From JAXGXT01 sp040772665 (GTDB lineage: Bacteria; Bacillota; Clostridia; Lachnospirales; Anaerotignaceae): 64,000 nt of DNA. Numbering within the stretch: position 1 is the stretch's first letter; every line of letters begins with the position of its first letter. Of the stretch, positions 8,828 to 16,402 are shown one piece after another. The position numbers and the translations under genes were made by a program. The DNA lies in NCBI GenBank assembly GCA_040772665.1, contig JAXGXT010000007.1:1-64000 (forward strand). Direction: 5' to 3'. A model generated the notes under the pieces. It ran no database searches. It had not been told where the DNA came from and saw only the letters and a list, made by a program, of their open reading frames with translations.

Positions 8828-8978
8828 CCGCAAATTCCATTTGCGCAAGAGCCTGACGGCTCTGCCGCTGTTATCACAGCGGATTATACTACTCATAAAA
8901 CTTTTCAAGTTTCATTCGTCCAGTGACAAAAGAAAATGTCGGCTTTGCCGCCGCTTTCTTTTGCTTTTATGATATAAT
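8828..8978 (+). repeat. Intergenic promoter-bearing repeat, copy A4 (long form)
   Basis: It has the same layout as A2: hairpin CCGCAAAT/ATTTGCGC (last pair mismatched), GAGCCTGACGGCTCTGCCG, hairpin CCGCTGT/ACAGCGG, the shared AT-rich middle, GGCTTTGCCGCCGCTTTC and the extended -10 TGATATAAT (8970-8978), 60 bases before the ORF start at 9039. Confidence 0.75.
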
Positions 8979-9038
8979 GATTATTAATAGGATTATATAG
9001 GCAAAAATTATTTGGATTTTGCCGAAAGGTGATATTAT

Positions 9039-9563
9039 ATGAAAAAGAAATTAAAAACTATTATTAATATTGTGATTTTGATTGCTATAGGTATATGGAT
9101 TATTGATAAAATTCCTTTTAATAAAAATATAAACCAACAGGTAATTGCTAATGTCTATAAAAATGATGTTGTGGCTGAACAAACGACAATAGTGATTAAC
9201 GGCAAAAAAAGTAATTATTTATTTAGAAAGGAAGAAGGGCTTGTTGGAGAGTTTTTAATTCCTTATGCGGAAAAAACAGATAGAAGTGATTTGCAAACAT
9301 ATATCAGTTGGAATGATATAGACAATACACAGCGCATAATTTATTCTTATAAAGGCGGCTTTAGGTTTGCTGAGGATATGGAGATTGTTTCTACTATTTT
9401 AATCAATGACAGTATGACAAAGTTTGCCATTATGCTCACAGATAATACAATTATCGCCACATCTGATGAGCTGCGGGAATTATATGATAAGCACATTACA
9501 TGGCATAATGATATTCCAGGAATATCTATTGTAAAGGCAAATGAAATCCCTAAAATTGACTGA
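9039..9563 (+). CDS. Unrecognised membrane-anchored protein of cassette 2
   Basis: The protein has 174 residues and I do not recognise the family. MKKKLK is followed by a hydrophobic segment (about residues 8-25), then a soluble domain with no cysteine and no motif I can name. The start follows AAAGGTGAT. The upstream 200 bases and first six codons match those of the gene at 7975, whereas the remaining sequence shows no convincing similarity by eye. A terminator follows at 9586-9625. Confidence 0.7.
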   Translation: MKKKLKTIINIVILIAIGIWIIDKIPFNKNINQQVIANVYKNDVVAEQTTIVINGKKSNYLFRKEEGLVGEFLIPYAEKTDRSDLQTYISWNDIDNTQRIIYSYKGGFRFAEDMEIVSTILINDSMTKFAIMLTDNTIIATSDELRELYDKHITWHNDIPGISIVKANEIPKID

Positions 9564-9585
9564 TGTTTGTGGTGTCAGCATTTTT

Positions 9586-9625
9586 AAAAAAACCATAATT
9601 TTACATCATGCTGTATGGTTTTTTC
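9586..9625 (+). terminator. Intrinsic terminator of cassette 2
   Basis: AAAAAACCATA (ending 9597) pairs with TATGGTTTTTT (9614-9624). It is an A/T-flanked, potentially two-way terminator. Confidence 0.75.
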
Positions 9626-9713
9626 TTATGAAAAAAATTTTGCATTAAACGAAAACAGCAAGAAGAAACAATTGTAACTCGACAAGTTATTTCTACATTA
9701 AACTTTAATTCTA

Positions 9714-9742
9714 TTGACAATATGCAAGCAAAAATATATAAT
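9714..9742 (+). promoter_or_regulatory. Consensus sigma-A promoter of the ABC importer operon
   Basis: TTGACA (9714-9719), 17 bases and TATAAT (9737-9742) match both consensus boxes perfectly. The predicted start is near 9749, which leaves a leader of about 150 bases before the first gene. Confidence 0.85.
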
Positions 9743-9828
9743 TATCTAAGCCATATGCACGAAGCATATTTTATATTAGAAAATATATAAACTGCAATTT
9801 TATTATAACTTAAAAATAATTTAAACAG

Positions 9829-9872
9829 AAACACGAAGTTTCTTCCACAAGGGAAAATACTCGTGTTTTTTA
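9829..9872 (+). terminator. Terminator-like hairpin in the importer leader
   Basis: AACACGA (ending 9835) pairs with TCGTGTT (from 9861), followed by a T tract. It lies 30 bases before the start of the binding-protein gene and downstream of the promoter, so it could attenuate the operon. A smaller hairpin, ATATGC/GCATAT, precedes it (about 9753-9770). I recognise no known riboswitch. Confidence 0.55.
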
Positions 9873-9901
9873 TTGTTTATATTTAGAATGGAGAGGAATT
9901 T

Positions 9902-11515
9902 ATGAAAAGATTAGTTACTTCTTTGGCAATACTTGTTCTTGGTTTATCAATAAGCGGATGTTCAAAGGAAGCAGCAAAAGAACCAGAAACAGCTTTAACT
10001 TCCCCAAAAGACGAAATAATTGTTTATGTGGGCGGAACAATTTTTGACACAAGCCTTGACCCTGTTAAAGGTGCAATGAGTTATGGATATGGCTTTACAA
10101 ACTGTGCCCTTTTAAGAGTTAATGAAAATTCTGAATATGAGGGAGATATGGCTGAAGATTGGAATGTAAGCGATGATGCCCTTCGCTACACATTTAATTT
10201 GAAAAAGGACATCAAATTCAGCGACGGCTCTGACTTTACTGCTGAAGATGTTGTGTTTACATATAATCAAGTTAAAAATAACCAGGCTGAAAACGAGAAT
10301 GTGGATTTAACAAGGCTTGAGAATGTGACGGCTTTGGATGATTTCACTGTTGAGTTTACTTTGGCAGAGGCTTACTCACCCTTTATTGACACTGTGTCCT
10401 GCCTTGGAATTGTTCCAAGTGACAGCTATGACACCACGGTTTTTGATAAATATCCTGTGGGAACAGGTGCATGGAAGGTTATACAATATGACCCTAATCA
10501 GCAGATAATTGTTGAAGCCAACGAAAATTACTATGAGGGTGCCCCTGAAATAAAAAAGGTAACCATTGTGTATATGGATTCCGAGGCGGCTTTTTCCAAT
10601 GCAAAATCAGGACAGCTTGATGTTGTTATGGTAGATTCAAGTTACACAAGTGAAAACATTGATAAAATGCATGTTGAAAAGCTTGAAACCATGGATATAA
10701 GAATGATAAGCCTTCCTGTTTTGGAGGAGCAGATTGTTAAAAATGCCAAAGGCGAAGATGTGGAAGTAGGAAATAATGTAACGGCGGATATAAATGTAAG
10801 AAAGGCCCTTTCAATTGGAATTGACCGCCAAAATGCTATTAATGATGCATTTAACGGTATAGGTAAACCTGCAGTAAGCTTTACCTCTAATTTAAACTGG
10901 GCATATTCACAAAAGGTTGAAGACAACAAAAAAGATGAAGCAAGAGAGATTTTAGAAAGCGCAGGCTGGACAGACAGTGATAACGACGGAGTGCGTGAAA
11001 AAGACGGAGTTATGTGTGAGTTTGATGTATACACACCTACAAACGATAATGACAGATTTCTTCTTGCCCATGCTGTTGCCCAAGAAGCAAAAGAGCTTGG
11101 TATTAAAATAAACATTAAAACAGGAAGCTGGGACGAAATTTTAAAAATTCAAGGACATTCAGGAGTTCTTTGGGGTTGGGGACAATATAGTCCAACTGTT
11201 ATTTACTCACTTTTTTCATCAAATCTCTTTCTCAGCGGAGCTTATGATAATGTAATTGGATATTCAAACCCTGAGGTTGATAAGGAAATAGAAAAGGCTT
11301 TTTCCTCCGAGGATTATAATGAAGTTATCAGTTCTTGGAAAAAGGTTCAGGAAATTGCAAACAAAGACTATGGATATCTTTATATTGCAAATATTGAACA
11401 TTCATATTTTGTAAGCGATGATTTAGACATTTCCGTTGAAACTCAAATTGCACATCCTCATGGTCATGGGGCACCTGTTTTATGCAACTTAAAGGATTGG
11501 AAAATCAAGAAATAA
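9902..11515 (+). CDS. ABC importer substrate-binding lipoprotein (NikA/OppA family, probable nickel)
   Basis: This 537-residue extracellular lipoprotein has a signal sequence ending in the lipobox SISGC (Cys20), then a full SBP_bac_5 body with the family features YTFNLKKDIKFSDG and ADINVRKALSIGIDRQ. The family binds peptides, nickel or metallophore-bound nickel. The C-terminus carries a His cluster, AHPHGHGAP. As I recall the family, such a cluster is typical of nickel/metallophore binders rather than peptide binders, so nickel is an inference. It is the first gene of a five-gene importer. GGAGAGG precedes the ATG. Confidence 0.85.
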   Translation: MKRLVTSLAILVLGLSISGCSKEAAKEPETALTSPKDEIIVYVGGTIFDTSLDPVKGAMSYGYGFTNCALLRVNENSEYEGDMAEDWNVSDDALRYTFNLKKDIKFSDGSDFTAEDVVFTYNQVKNNQAENENVDLTRLENVTALDDFTVEFTLAEAYSPFIDTVSCLGIVPSDSYDTTVFDKYPVGTGAWKVIQYDPNQQIIVEANENYYEGAPEIKKVTIVYMDSEAAFSNAKSGQLDVVMVDSSYTSENIDKMHVEKLETMDIRMISLPVLEEQIVKNAKGEDVEVGNNVTADINVRKALSIGIDRQNAINDAFNGIGKPAVSFTSNLNWAYSQKVEDNKKDEAREILESAGWTDSDNDGVREKDGVMCEFDVYTPTNDNDRFLLAHAVAQEAKELGIKINIKTGSWDEILKIQGHSGVLWGWGQYSPTVIYSLFSSNLFLSGAYDNVIGYSNPEVDKEIEKAFSSEDYNEVISSWKKVQEIANKDYGYLYIANIEHSYFVSDDLDISVETQIAHPHGHGAPVLCNLKDWKIKK

Positions 11516-11538
11516 ATTTATGAAAGCAGGAGGATTTT

Positions 11539-12522
11539 ATGTCAAAAATGAAATTTATAACTACTGTGTTTTTAAGAATGGTATTGCTGTTGGCGGTTGT
11601 TTGTGCCATATCATTCACACTTATTTCAAAAGCGCCATTTGATCCTCTTGTTTCTTACATAGGAGTAAATTCTACTTTGTCTGATGAGGCAAAGGAGGAA
11701 ATAGCAAACCATTGGGGGCTTAACGAACCCTTGCCTGAAAGATTTGCAACTTGGGCAAAAAATGCCGTAATGGGGGATTTGGGAAATTCCATAACATATA
11801 AAAAACCTGTTATTGATGTTATAAAGGAAAGGGTTTCTTATTCAATTGTGCTGATGATGGTGGCATGGACTTTTTCAGGGGTGCTGGGTTTTGTTCTGGG
11901 AATAATTGCAGGAATGAAAAACGGAAGTTTTATAGACAAGGTGATAAAGTTTTTTTGCCTGCTTCTTCAATCTGCACCTACGTTTTGGTTTGGGCTGCTG
12001 ATTTTAAGCCTTTTTGCCGTCAGCTTGAAATGGTTTCCCATAGGCATGGCCGCACCAATTGGAAAGTTAAGCTCGGAAATCACAATATGGGATAAAATAT
12101 ATCATTTGATTTTGCCTGCTCTTACTTTAACTTTAGTTAGCATAAGCAAGATAACTTTATACACAAGGCAAAAGTTTATTGAAATTATAAACAGTGATTA
12201 TATACTTTTTGCAAAAGCAAGAGGAGAAAGTGAAAAGCAGATTATTTTCAGGCATGTTATAAGAAATGCGGCAATTCCTGCAATAACACTGCAGTTTGCA
12301 TCATTTAGTGAGTTGTTTGGCGGCATGGCACTTGCAGAAACTGTGTTTTCATACCCGGGTATAGGCACTGCAACAACAGCGGCGGCGTTAAGTGCTGATG
12401 TTCCTCTTCTTTTAGGCATTGCCGCTTTTAGTGCGGTTTTTGTTTTTACAGGCAACTTAGCCGCAAATATTTTATACGGAGTTTTAGACCCAAGAGTAAA
12501 GGAGAAAGGCGATTATGTATAA
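11539..12522 (+). CDS. ABC importer permease (NikB/OppB family)
   Basis: This 327-residue inner-membrane permease has an N-terminal TM (about 10-30), an extracytoplasmic stretch with the DPLVSYIG and GLNEPLPERF features of the family, and five further TM segments. The EAA loop that docks the ATPase is seen as FAKARGESEKQIIFRHVIRN. The next permease starts eight bases before this stop, so the two are translationally coupled. Confidence 0.92.
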   Translation: MSKMKFITTVFLRMVLLLAVVCAISFTLISKAPFDPLVSYIGVNSTLSDEAKEEIANHWGLNEPLPERFATWAKNAVMGDLGNSITYKKPVIDVIKERVSYSIVLMMVAWTFSGVLGFVLGIIAGMKNGSFIDKVIKFFCLLLQSAPTFWFGLLILSLFAVSLKWFPIGMAAPIGKLSSEITIWDKIYHLILPALTLTLVSISKITLYTRQKFIEIINSDYILFAKARGESEKQIIFRHVIRNAAIPAITLQFASFSELFGGMALAETVFSYPGIGTATTAAALSADVPLLLGIAAFSAVFVFTGNLAANILYGVLDPRVKEKGDYV

Positions 12523-13357
12523 TAAGTATAAAACTTCATTTTTAAACACAAGAATTATGCTTGTTATCTATATTGTTCTTGCCGCATTATATCTTGTTAC
12601 TGTGCTTATTTACGGTGTTACAATGAATCCTGAAATGTATGCTGTGGATTATTCAGCAAAATTTATTCCTCCAAGTATAAAATATCTTTTCGGAACGGAT
12701 TTAATGGGAAGAAACATGTTTTACAGATGCGTAAAAGGACTATCCACAAGTCTTGTAATTGGTGTTATAGCATCGTTTATAAGTGCATTTATTTCTCTGA
12801 TTTTTGGGGTTTCCTCGGCTATAATCGGAGGAAAGTATGATAAGTTTATAAATTTTTGTGTTGACTGCTGTATGGGTATTCCTCATCTTGTTCTTATAAT
12901 TTTGATTTCTTTTATGCTTGGCAGAGGGGAAAGGGGTATAACCATTGCCGTTGCCCTTACTCATTGGCCTGAACTTACAAGGCTTGTAAGAGCAGAGGTT
13001 ATTCAAATAAGAAATTCACAGTTTGTAAAAGCTTCATACAAAATGGGAAAATCAAATTTTTGGATTGCGAAAGAGCATATTATTCCTCATGTTCTTCCTA
13101 CATACATTGTTGGTCTTGTGCTTTTGTTTCCTCATGCAATTATGCATGAAGCTTCGGCAACGTTTTTAGGATTTGGCATTCCTTTGGAAATACCTGCAAT
13201 CGGCGTTATATTATCAGAGGCTATGAAACACATTGCCGTAGGAAAATGGTGGCTTGCTTTTTTCCCCGGGGCAATGCTTTTAATTTCGGTTATGCTTTTT
13301 GATTTAATCGGCGAAAGCTTGAAAAAGCTTATTAATCCTGAAAGCGGAAACCAGTGA
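12515..13357 (+). CDS. ABC importer permease (NikC/OppC family)
   Basis: This 280-residue permease has an N-terminal TM (about 15-37), the family motif FGTDLMGRNMF near residue 60 and five more TM segments. The EAA loop is KASYKMGKSNFWIAKEHIIPHV. It pairs with the preceding permease to form the heterodimeric channel. The reading frame overlaps the upstream gene by eight bases. Confidence 0.92.
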   Translation: MYNKYKTSFLNTRIMLVIYIVLAALYLVTVLIYGVTMNPEMYAVDYSAKFIPPSIKYLFGTDLMGRNMFYRCVKGLSTSLVIGVIASFISAFISLIFGVSSAIIGGKYDKFINFCVDCCMGIPHLVLIILISFMLGRGERGITIAVALTHWPELTRLVRAEVIQIRNSQFVKASYKMGKSNFWIAKEHIIPHVLPTYIVGLVLLFPHAIMHEASATFLGFGIPLEIPAIGVILSEAMKHIAVGKWWLAFFPGAMLLISVMLFDLIGESLKKLINPESGNQ

Positions 13358-13372
13358 AAGGAGGAATGTTTT

Positions 13373-14296
13373 ATGGAAATCCCTGTTTTAGAGGTTAAAG
13401 ATTTGAAAATATCCTTTAGTATGTATAAAAAAGGTTTTAAAAAAGATAACTTAAATGTGATAAACTCTTTATCTTTAAGTGTAAACAAAGGTGAAATTTT
13501 GGCTGTTGTAGGCTCAAGCGGTTCTGGGAAAAGCCTTCTTGCCCATGCTGTTTTAGGCATACTCCCTCAAAATGCACAAATTTCAGGAAACATTAAATAT
13601 AAGGGAGAAGAGCTTACTTTAAAAAAACAGGAAAAGCTAAGAGGCAGAGAAATTGTTTTTATCCCTCAGTCTGTGGATTTTTTAGACCCTCTTATGAGAG
13701 TTGACAAACAAGTTATTGGCGTAAGAGGAACAAAGGAAAAGCAAAGAGCCGCTTTTGAAAGATATGATTTATGCAAAAAGTCAGAAAAAATGTATCCTTT
13801 TCAGCTTTCGGGGGGCATGTCAAGAAGAGTTTTAATTTCTACGGCTGTTATGGATGAGCCTTCGCTTATTATTGCAGACGAGCCAACCCCTGGGCTTAGC
13901 GTTGATTTGGCAATGGGAACTTTAAAACATTTTAGGGAATTGGCAGACAAGGGCTGTGCTGTTGTTTTAATTACCCATGATATTGACCTTGCCCTTAATG
14001 TTGCAGACAGAATAGCTGTTTTTTATGCAGGCACAACTGTGGAAATTGCTTCAGCAAATGACTTCAAGGAAGGGAAAAATGCTTTAAGGCATCCATACAG
14101 CAAAGCCTTTATTGATGCACTTCCGCAAAATGATTTTAAAGCAGTGAAAGGGTTTCAGCCTTATGCCGGAGAATTTACGGGAGGCTGTCTTTTTGCCGAC
14201 AGATGCCCCATAATTAATGAAAATTGCAATATAGGTGAAAACATTGAAATGAGAAGTTTAAGAAACGGAGAGGTAAGGTGTGTAAATGCAACTTGA
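13373..14296 (+). CDS. ABC importer ATPase (NikD/OppD family)
   Basis: This 307-residue ATPase has Walker A GSSGSGKS, signature LSGGMSRR, Walker B LIIADEPTP and switch His in LITHDID. The C-terminal oligopeptide/nickel extension is present with its paired cysteines (CLFADRCPIINENC), which distinguishes this class from generic ABC ATPases. It is encoded directly behind the permeases with an AAAGGAGG site, and the second ATPase gene overlaps its end by 11 bases. Confidence 0.92.
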   Translation: MEIPVLEVKDLKISFSMYKKGFKKDNLNVINSLSLSVNKGEILAVVGSSGSGKSLLAHAVLGILPQNAQISGNIKYKGEELTLKKQEKLRGREIVFIPQSVDFLDPLMRVDKQVIGVRGTKEKQRAAFERYDLCKKSEKMYPFQLSGGMSRRVLISTAVMDEPSLIIADEPTPGLSVDLAMGTLKHFRELADKGCAVVLITHDIDLALNVADRIAVFYAGTTVEIASANDFKEGKNALRHPYSKAFIDALPQNDFKAVKGFQPYAGEFTGGCLFADRCPIINENCNIGENIEMRSLRNGEVRCVNAT

Positions 14297-14900
14297 AGCA
14301 AAAGGCATTACCTTTAGGTATGAAAAAAAATCTCCATGGCTTCTTAAAGATGTGGATTTAACAATAAATTCAGGAGAAAAAATTGCCCTTGTGGGGCCTT
14401 CCGGTTATGGAAAAAGCACACTTTCAAAAATACTTTCCGGATATTTGGAACCTACATTTGGAAGTGTTACAATAGATGGGAAAAGGCTTTCTAAAAAAGG
14501 ATATTGCCCTGTGCAGATGATACATCAGCATCCGGAGCTTTCTGTTAACCCAAGATGGAAAATGGAAAAAGTTTTAAGTGAGGGTTATATTCCCGAATCT
14601 GAAATTTTGGAGGAAATGGGAATAGAGAGAGAATGGCTTAAACGCTGGCCTTCTGAACTTTCAGGGGGAGAGCTGCAAAGGTTTTGCATTGCAAGAGTGT
14701 TAAGCCCCGAAACAAAGTTTCTTATTTGTGATGAAATCAGCACAATGCTTGATGTTATAACTCAGGCTCAAATTTGGGAGTTTATTTTAAAGATTGCCAA
14801 AGACAGAGATTTGGGGCTTCTTGTTGTTACACATAACATATCTTTGGCGGAGAAAATAAGCGATAAAATTATTCAAATTCAAAATATAAATAAGATTTGA
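14286..14900 (+). CDS. ABC importer ATPase (NikE/OppF family)
   Basis: This 204-residue partner ATPase has Walker A GPSGYGKS, signature LSGGELQRF, Walker B FLICDEIS and switch His in VVTHNIS. It lacks the C-terminal extension of its partner, as short NikE proteins usually do. It is the last gene of the importer operon. Confidence 0.9.
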   Translation: MQLEAKGITFRYEKKSPWLLKDVDLTINSGEKIALVGPSGYGKSTLSKILSGYLEPTFGSVTIDGKRLSKKGYCPVQMIHQHPELSVNPRWKMEKVLSEGYIPESEILEEMGIEREWLKRWPSELSGGELQRFCIARVLSPETKFLICDEISTMLDVITQAQIWEFILKIAKDRDLGLLVVTHNISLAEKISDKIIQIQNINKI

Positions 14901-15067
14901 CAATGATAAAGATTATATTTTTTAAATGCATAGGTGTGCCTGACAAAGATGTGATTGCAGGCATGCAGAGTTTTAATATGGGTCAAGGCTTTGCCTTTGT
15001 TTAGAATTTTGGACTTTGCCCAAACCTACTTGCTTTTTGAAAAAGGCAAGGCAAAAATTTTTGTTTA
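14901..15067. repeat. Intergenic region with dispersed-repeat remnants
   Basis: No gene is seen. TAATATGGGTCAAGG near 14975-14991 is the left end of a motif that recurs at 15091-15117 and, in part, at 19629-19648. A hairpin made of CTTGC and GCAAG followed by AAAAATTTTT lies near 15028-15062. Confidence 0.45.
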
Positions 15068-15095
15068 AAAACACGCAGATATGCGTGTTTTAATA
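15068..15095 (+). terminator. Hairpin after the importer operon, possible terminator
   Basis: AAAACACGCA (15068-15077), loop GATA and TGCGTGTTTT (15082-15091) form a perfect ten-pair stem. The T tract is part of the stem. It lies about 170 bases downstream of the last importer gene. Confidence 0.6.
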
Positions 15096-15143
15096 TGGGT
15101 CAAGGGTGAAACCCTTGTGGGTGTTTGAGGGTAAAACCCTCAA
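15091..15143 (+). repeat. Palindromic intergenic repeat pair
   Basis: CAAGGGTGAAACCCTTG (15101-15117) and TTGAGGGTAAAACCCTCAA (15125-15143) are two perfect small palindromes in tandem after TAATATGGGT. The first is repeated exactly at 19632-19648. Such short imperfect clusters resemble REP-type elements. Confidence 0.6.
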
Positions 15144-15210
15144 GACTTTGCCTTTGCCTTTGTTCTGATATAACTTTAAATATTTAATTTGAAAAATTAT
15201 TAAATTTTTA

Positions 15211-15239
15211 TTTACAAATAAAACAAGGTCTGTTATAAT
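15211..15239 (+). promoter_or_regulatory. Sigma-A promoter of the structured leader RNA
   Basis: TTTACA (15211-15216), 17 bases and TATAAT (15234-15239) form the promoter. The predicted start near 15246 falls immediately before the first hairpin of the structured element. Confidence 0.75.
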
Positions 15240-15245
15240 ACAAAC

Positions 15246-15481
15246 AATTTCAAGTCGTAAAGCGATACGAGATACTGACCATTTCTCCAAGTGAGAAACT
15301 AAGGCCATACGGACAGCCGGGTCAACTGCCGATTGTGGAGAGATCCACAAAATTGATTGCGTTTAAAGCGCAAATTTTATGAGTTGGCTACTTAATAGCC
15401 AGTTGGTTACTTCATAACCAAGTGTACTTGGGTACACACTTGTGAAACGGTCAATGGGAGTAGTAAAAGTATTTCTTGCTA
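15246..15481 (+). ncRNA. Large structured RNA of unassigned class upstream of speD
   Basis: About 235 bases have dense base-pairing capacity: TCGTA/TACGA (15255-15270), TTTCTC/GAGAAA (15282-15298), TTGTGGA/TCCACAA with a GAGA tetraloop (15333-15350), TTGCG/CGCAA (15357-15373), TTGGCTA/TAGCCAG (15384-15402), TTGGTTA/TAACCAA (15403-15421) and GTGTAC/GTACAC (15422-15437). Long-range pairs can close the set: TGACC 15276-15280 with GGTCA 15449-15453, and GAGATACT 15269-15276 with AGTATTTC 15468-15475 (these share one base). There is no credible ORF. It may be an independent ncRNA, an ornate RNA such as a raiA-type element, or the sensor part of a speD leader. I cannot name the class from sequence alone. 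Confidence 0.65.
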
Positions 15482-15564
15482 TATAGACTTCTGAAATTTA
15501 AAAGGACTTTTGGCTTAAATTAGCCATGCTGTATTTGTGCCCTTTATAATTTAAACCTTTAACA

Positions 15565-15604
15565 AGATGTGCCTAAGGATTAAGCTTTGGCGCATCTTTT
15601 TTTA
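15565..15604 (+). terminator. Intrinsic terminator just before speD
   Basis: AGATGTGCC (15565-15573) pairs with GGCGCATCT (15589-15597), with one G-T pair, followed by a T run to 15604. It ends 22 bases before the speD start and ahead of its ribosome site. It either ends the upstream RNA or acts as an attenuator for the polyamine genes. Confidence 0.85.
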
Positions 15605-15626
15605 TTGTTTTTTCGGAGGGTTAATT

Positions 15627-16400
15627 ATGGCGGATAAGTTAAAACTATATGGATTTAACAACTTGACAAAATCACTCAGCTTTAATATTTATGATATTTG
15701 TTATGCAAAAACAGCACACGAACAGCGTGACTATATAAAATATATAAACGAACAGTATAACTCACAAAGACTTACGGAGATTATACAAAAATTAACCCAG
15801 ATGATAGGTGCAACAATTCTTAATATTTCACGTCAAGACTATGAACCTCAAGGCGCAAGCGTGACATTTCTTATTGCCGAGGAGTCTATGATAAGAAACA
15901 GAAGCGGAGAAACCGTTGTTACCCATCTTGACAAAAGCCATGTGACTGTTCATACATACCCTGAATATCATCCCGAAAATGCAATCGCAACATTTCGTGT
16001 TGATATAGATGTGGCTACTTGCGGAGAAATTACTCCTCTTTCTACACTTGATTTTCTTATAGGGAACTTTGACTCTGACATTATAACCATGGACTACAGG
16101 GTAAGAGGGTTCACAAGGGATATGGAGGGGAAGAAAGTTTTTATAGACCATAGCATAACCTCAATTCAAGATTATATCGCAAAGGAAACTTTGGAAAAAT
16201 ATGATGCCATTGATGTAAATGTTTATCAGTCTAACCTTTTCCATACAAAGATGCTTATTAAAGATATTGCTTTGCAAAATTATTTGTTTAATTCTGACGT
16301 TTATGAAATTCCTCCAAAAACAAGATTAAGCATAACAAATGCTTTAAGGCAGGAAATGATAGAGATTTTCAGCGGAACAAATATTTATAAGGAGGAATAG
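15627..16400 (+). CDS. speD: S-adenosylmethionine decarboxylase proenzyme
   Basis: This 257-residue protein is of the long E. coli type, not the short Bacillus SpeH type. It makes decarboxylated AdoMet, the aminopropyl donor for spermidine. The self-cleavage site that yields the pyruvoyl group is visible in LDKSHVTVHTYPE: the backbone is cut before Ser. ATCGEITPL holds the conserved catalytic Cys. I chose ATG 15627 because CGGAGGG lies nine bases upstream; a longer frame from 15567 would read through the terminator hairpin. It is the first gene of the polyamine run and sits two bases before the next start. Confidence 0.95.
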   Translation: MADKLKLYGFNNLTKSLSFNIYDICYAKTAHEQRDYIKYINEQYNSQRLTEIIQKLTQMIGATILNISRQDYEPQGASVTFLIAEESMIRNRSGETVVTHLDKSHVTVHTYPEYHPENAIATFRVDIDVATCGEITPLSTLDFLIGNFDSDIITMDYRVRGFTRDMEGKKVFIDHSITSIQDYIAKETLEKYDAIDVNVYQSNLFHTKMLIKDIALQNYLFNSDVYEIPPKTRLSITNALRQEMIEIFSGTNIYKEE

Positions 16401-16402
16401 AA

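Noticed and set aside
8742..8972. 76-residue ORF on the plus strand
   Set aside because: It lies wholly in the promoter-bearing repeats A3 and A4 and encodes only translated repeat units.
15101..15143. Small CRISPR array
   Set aside because: There are only two short palindromes of different sequence without regular spacers, and no cas gene in the window.
15090..15350. 86-residue ORF on the minus strand
   Set aside because: It covers the palindromic repeats and the start of the structured RNA and has no ribosome site. The pairing on the other strand explains the sequence better.
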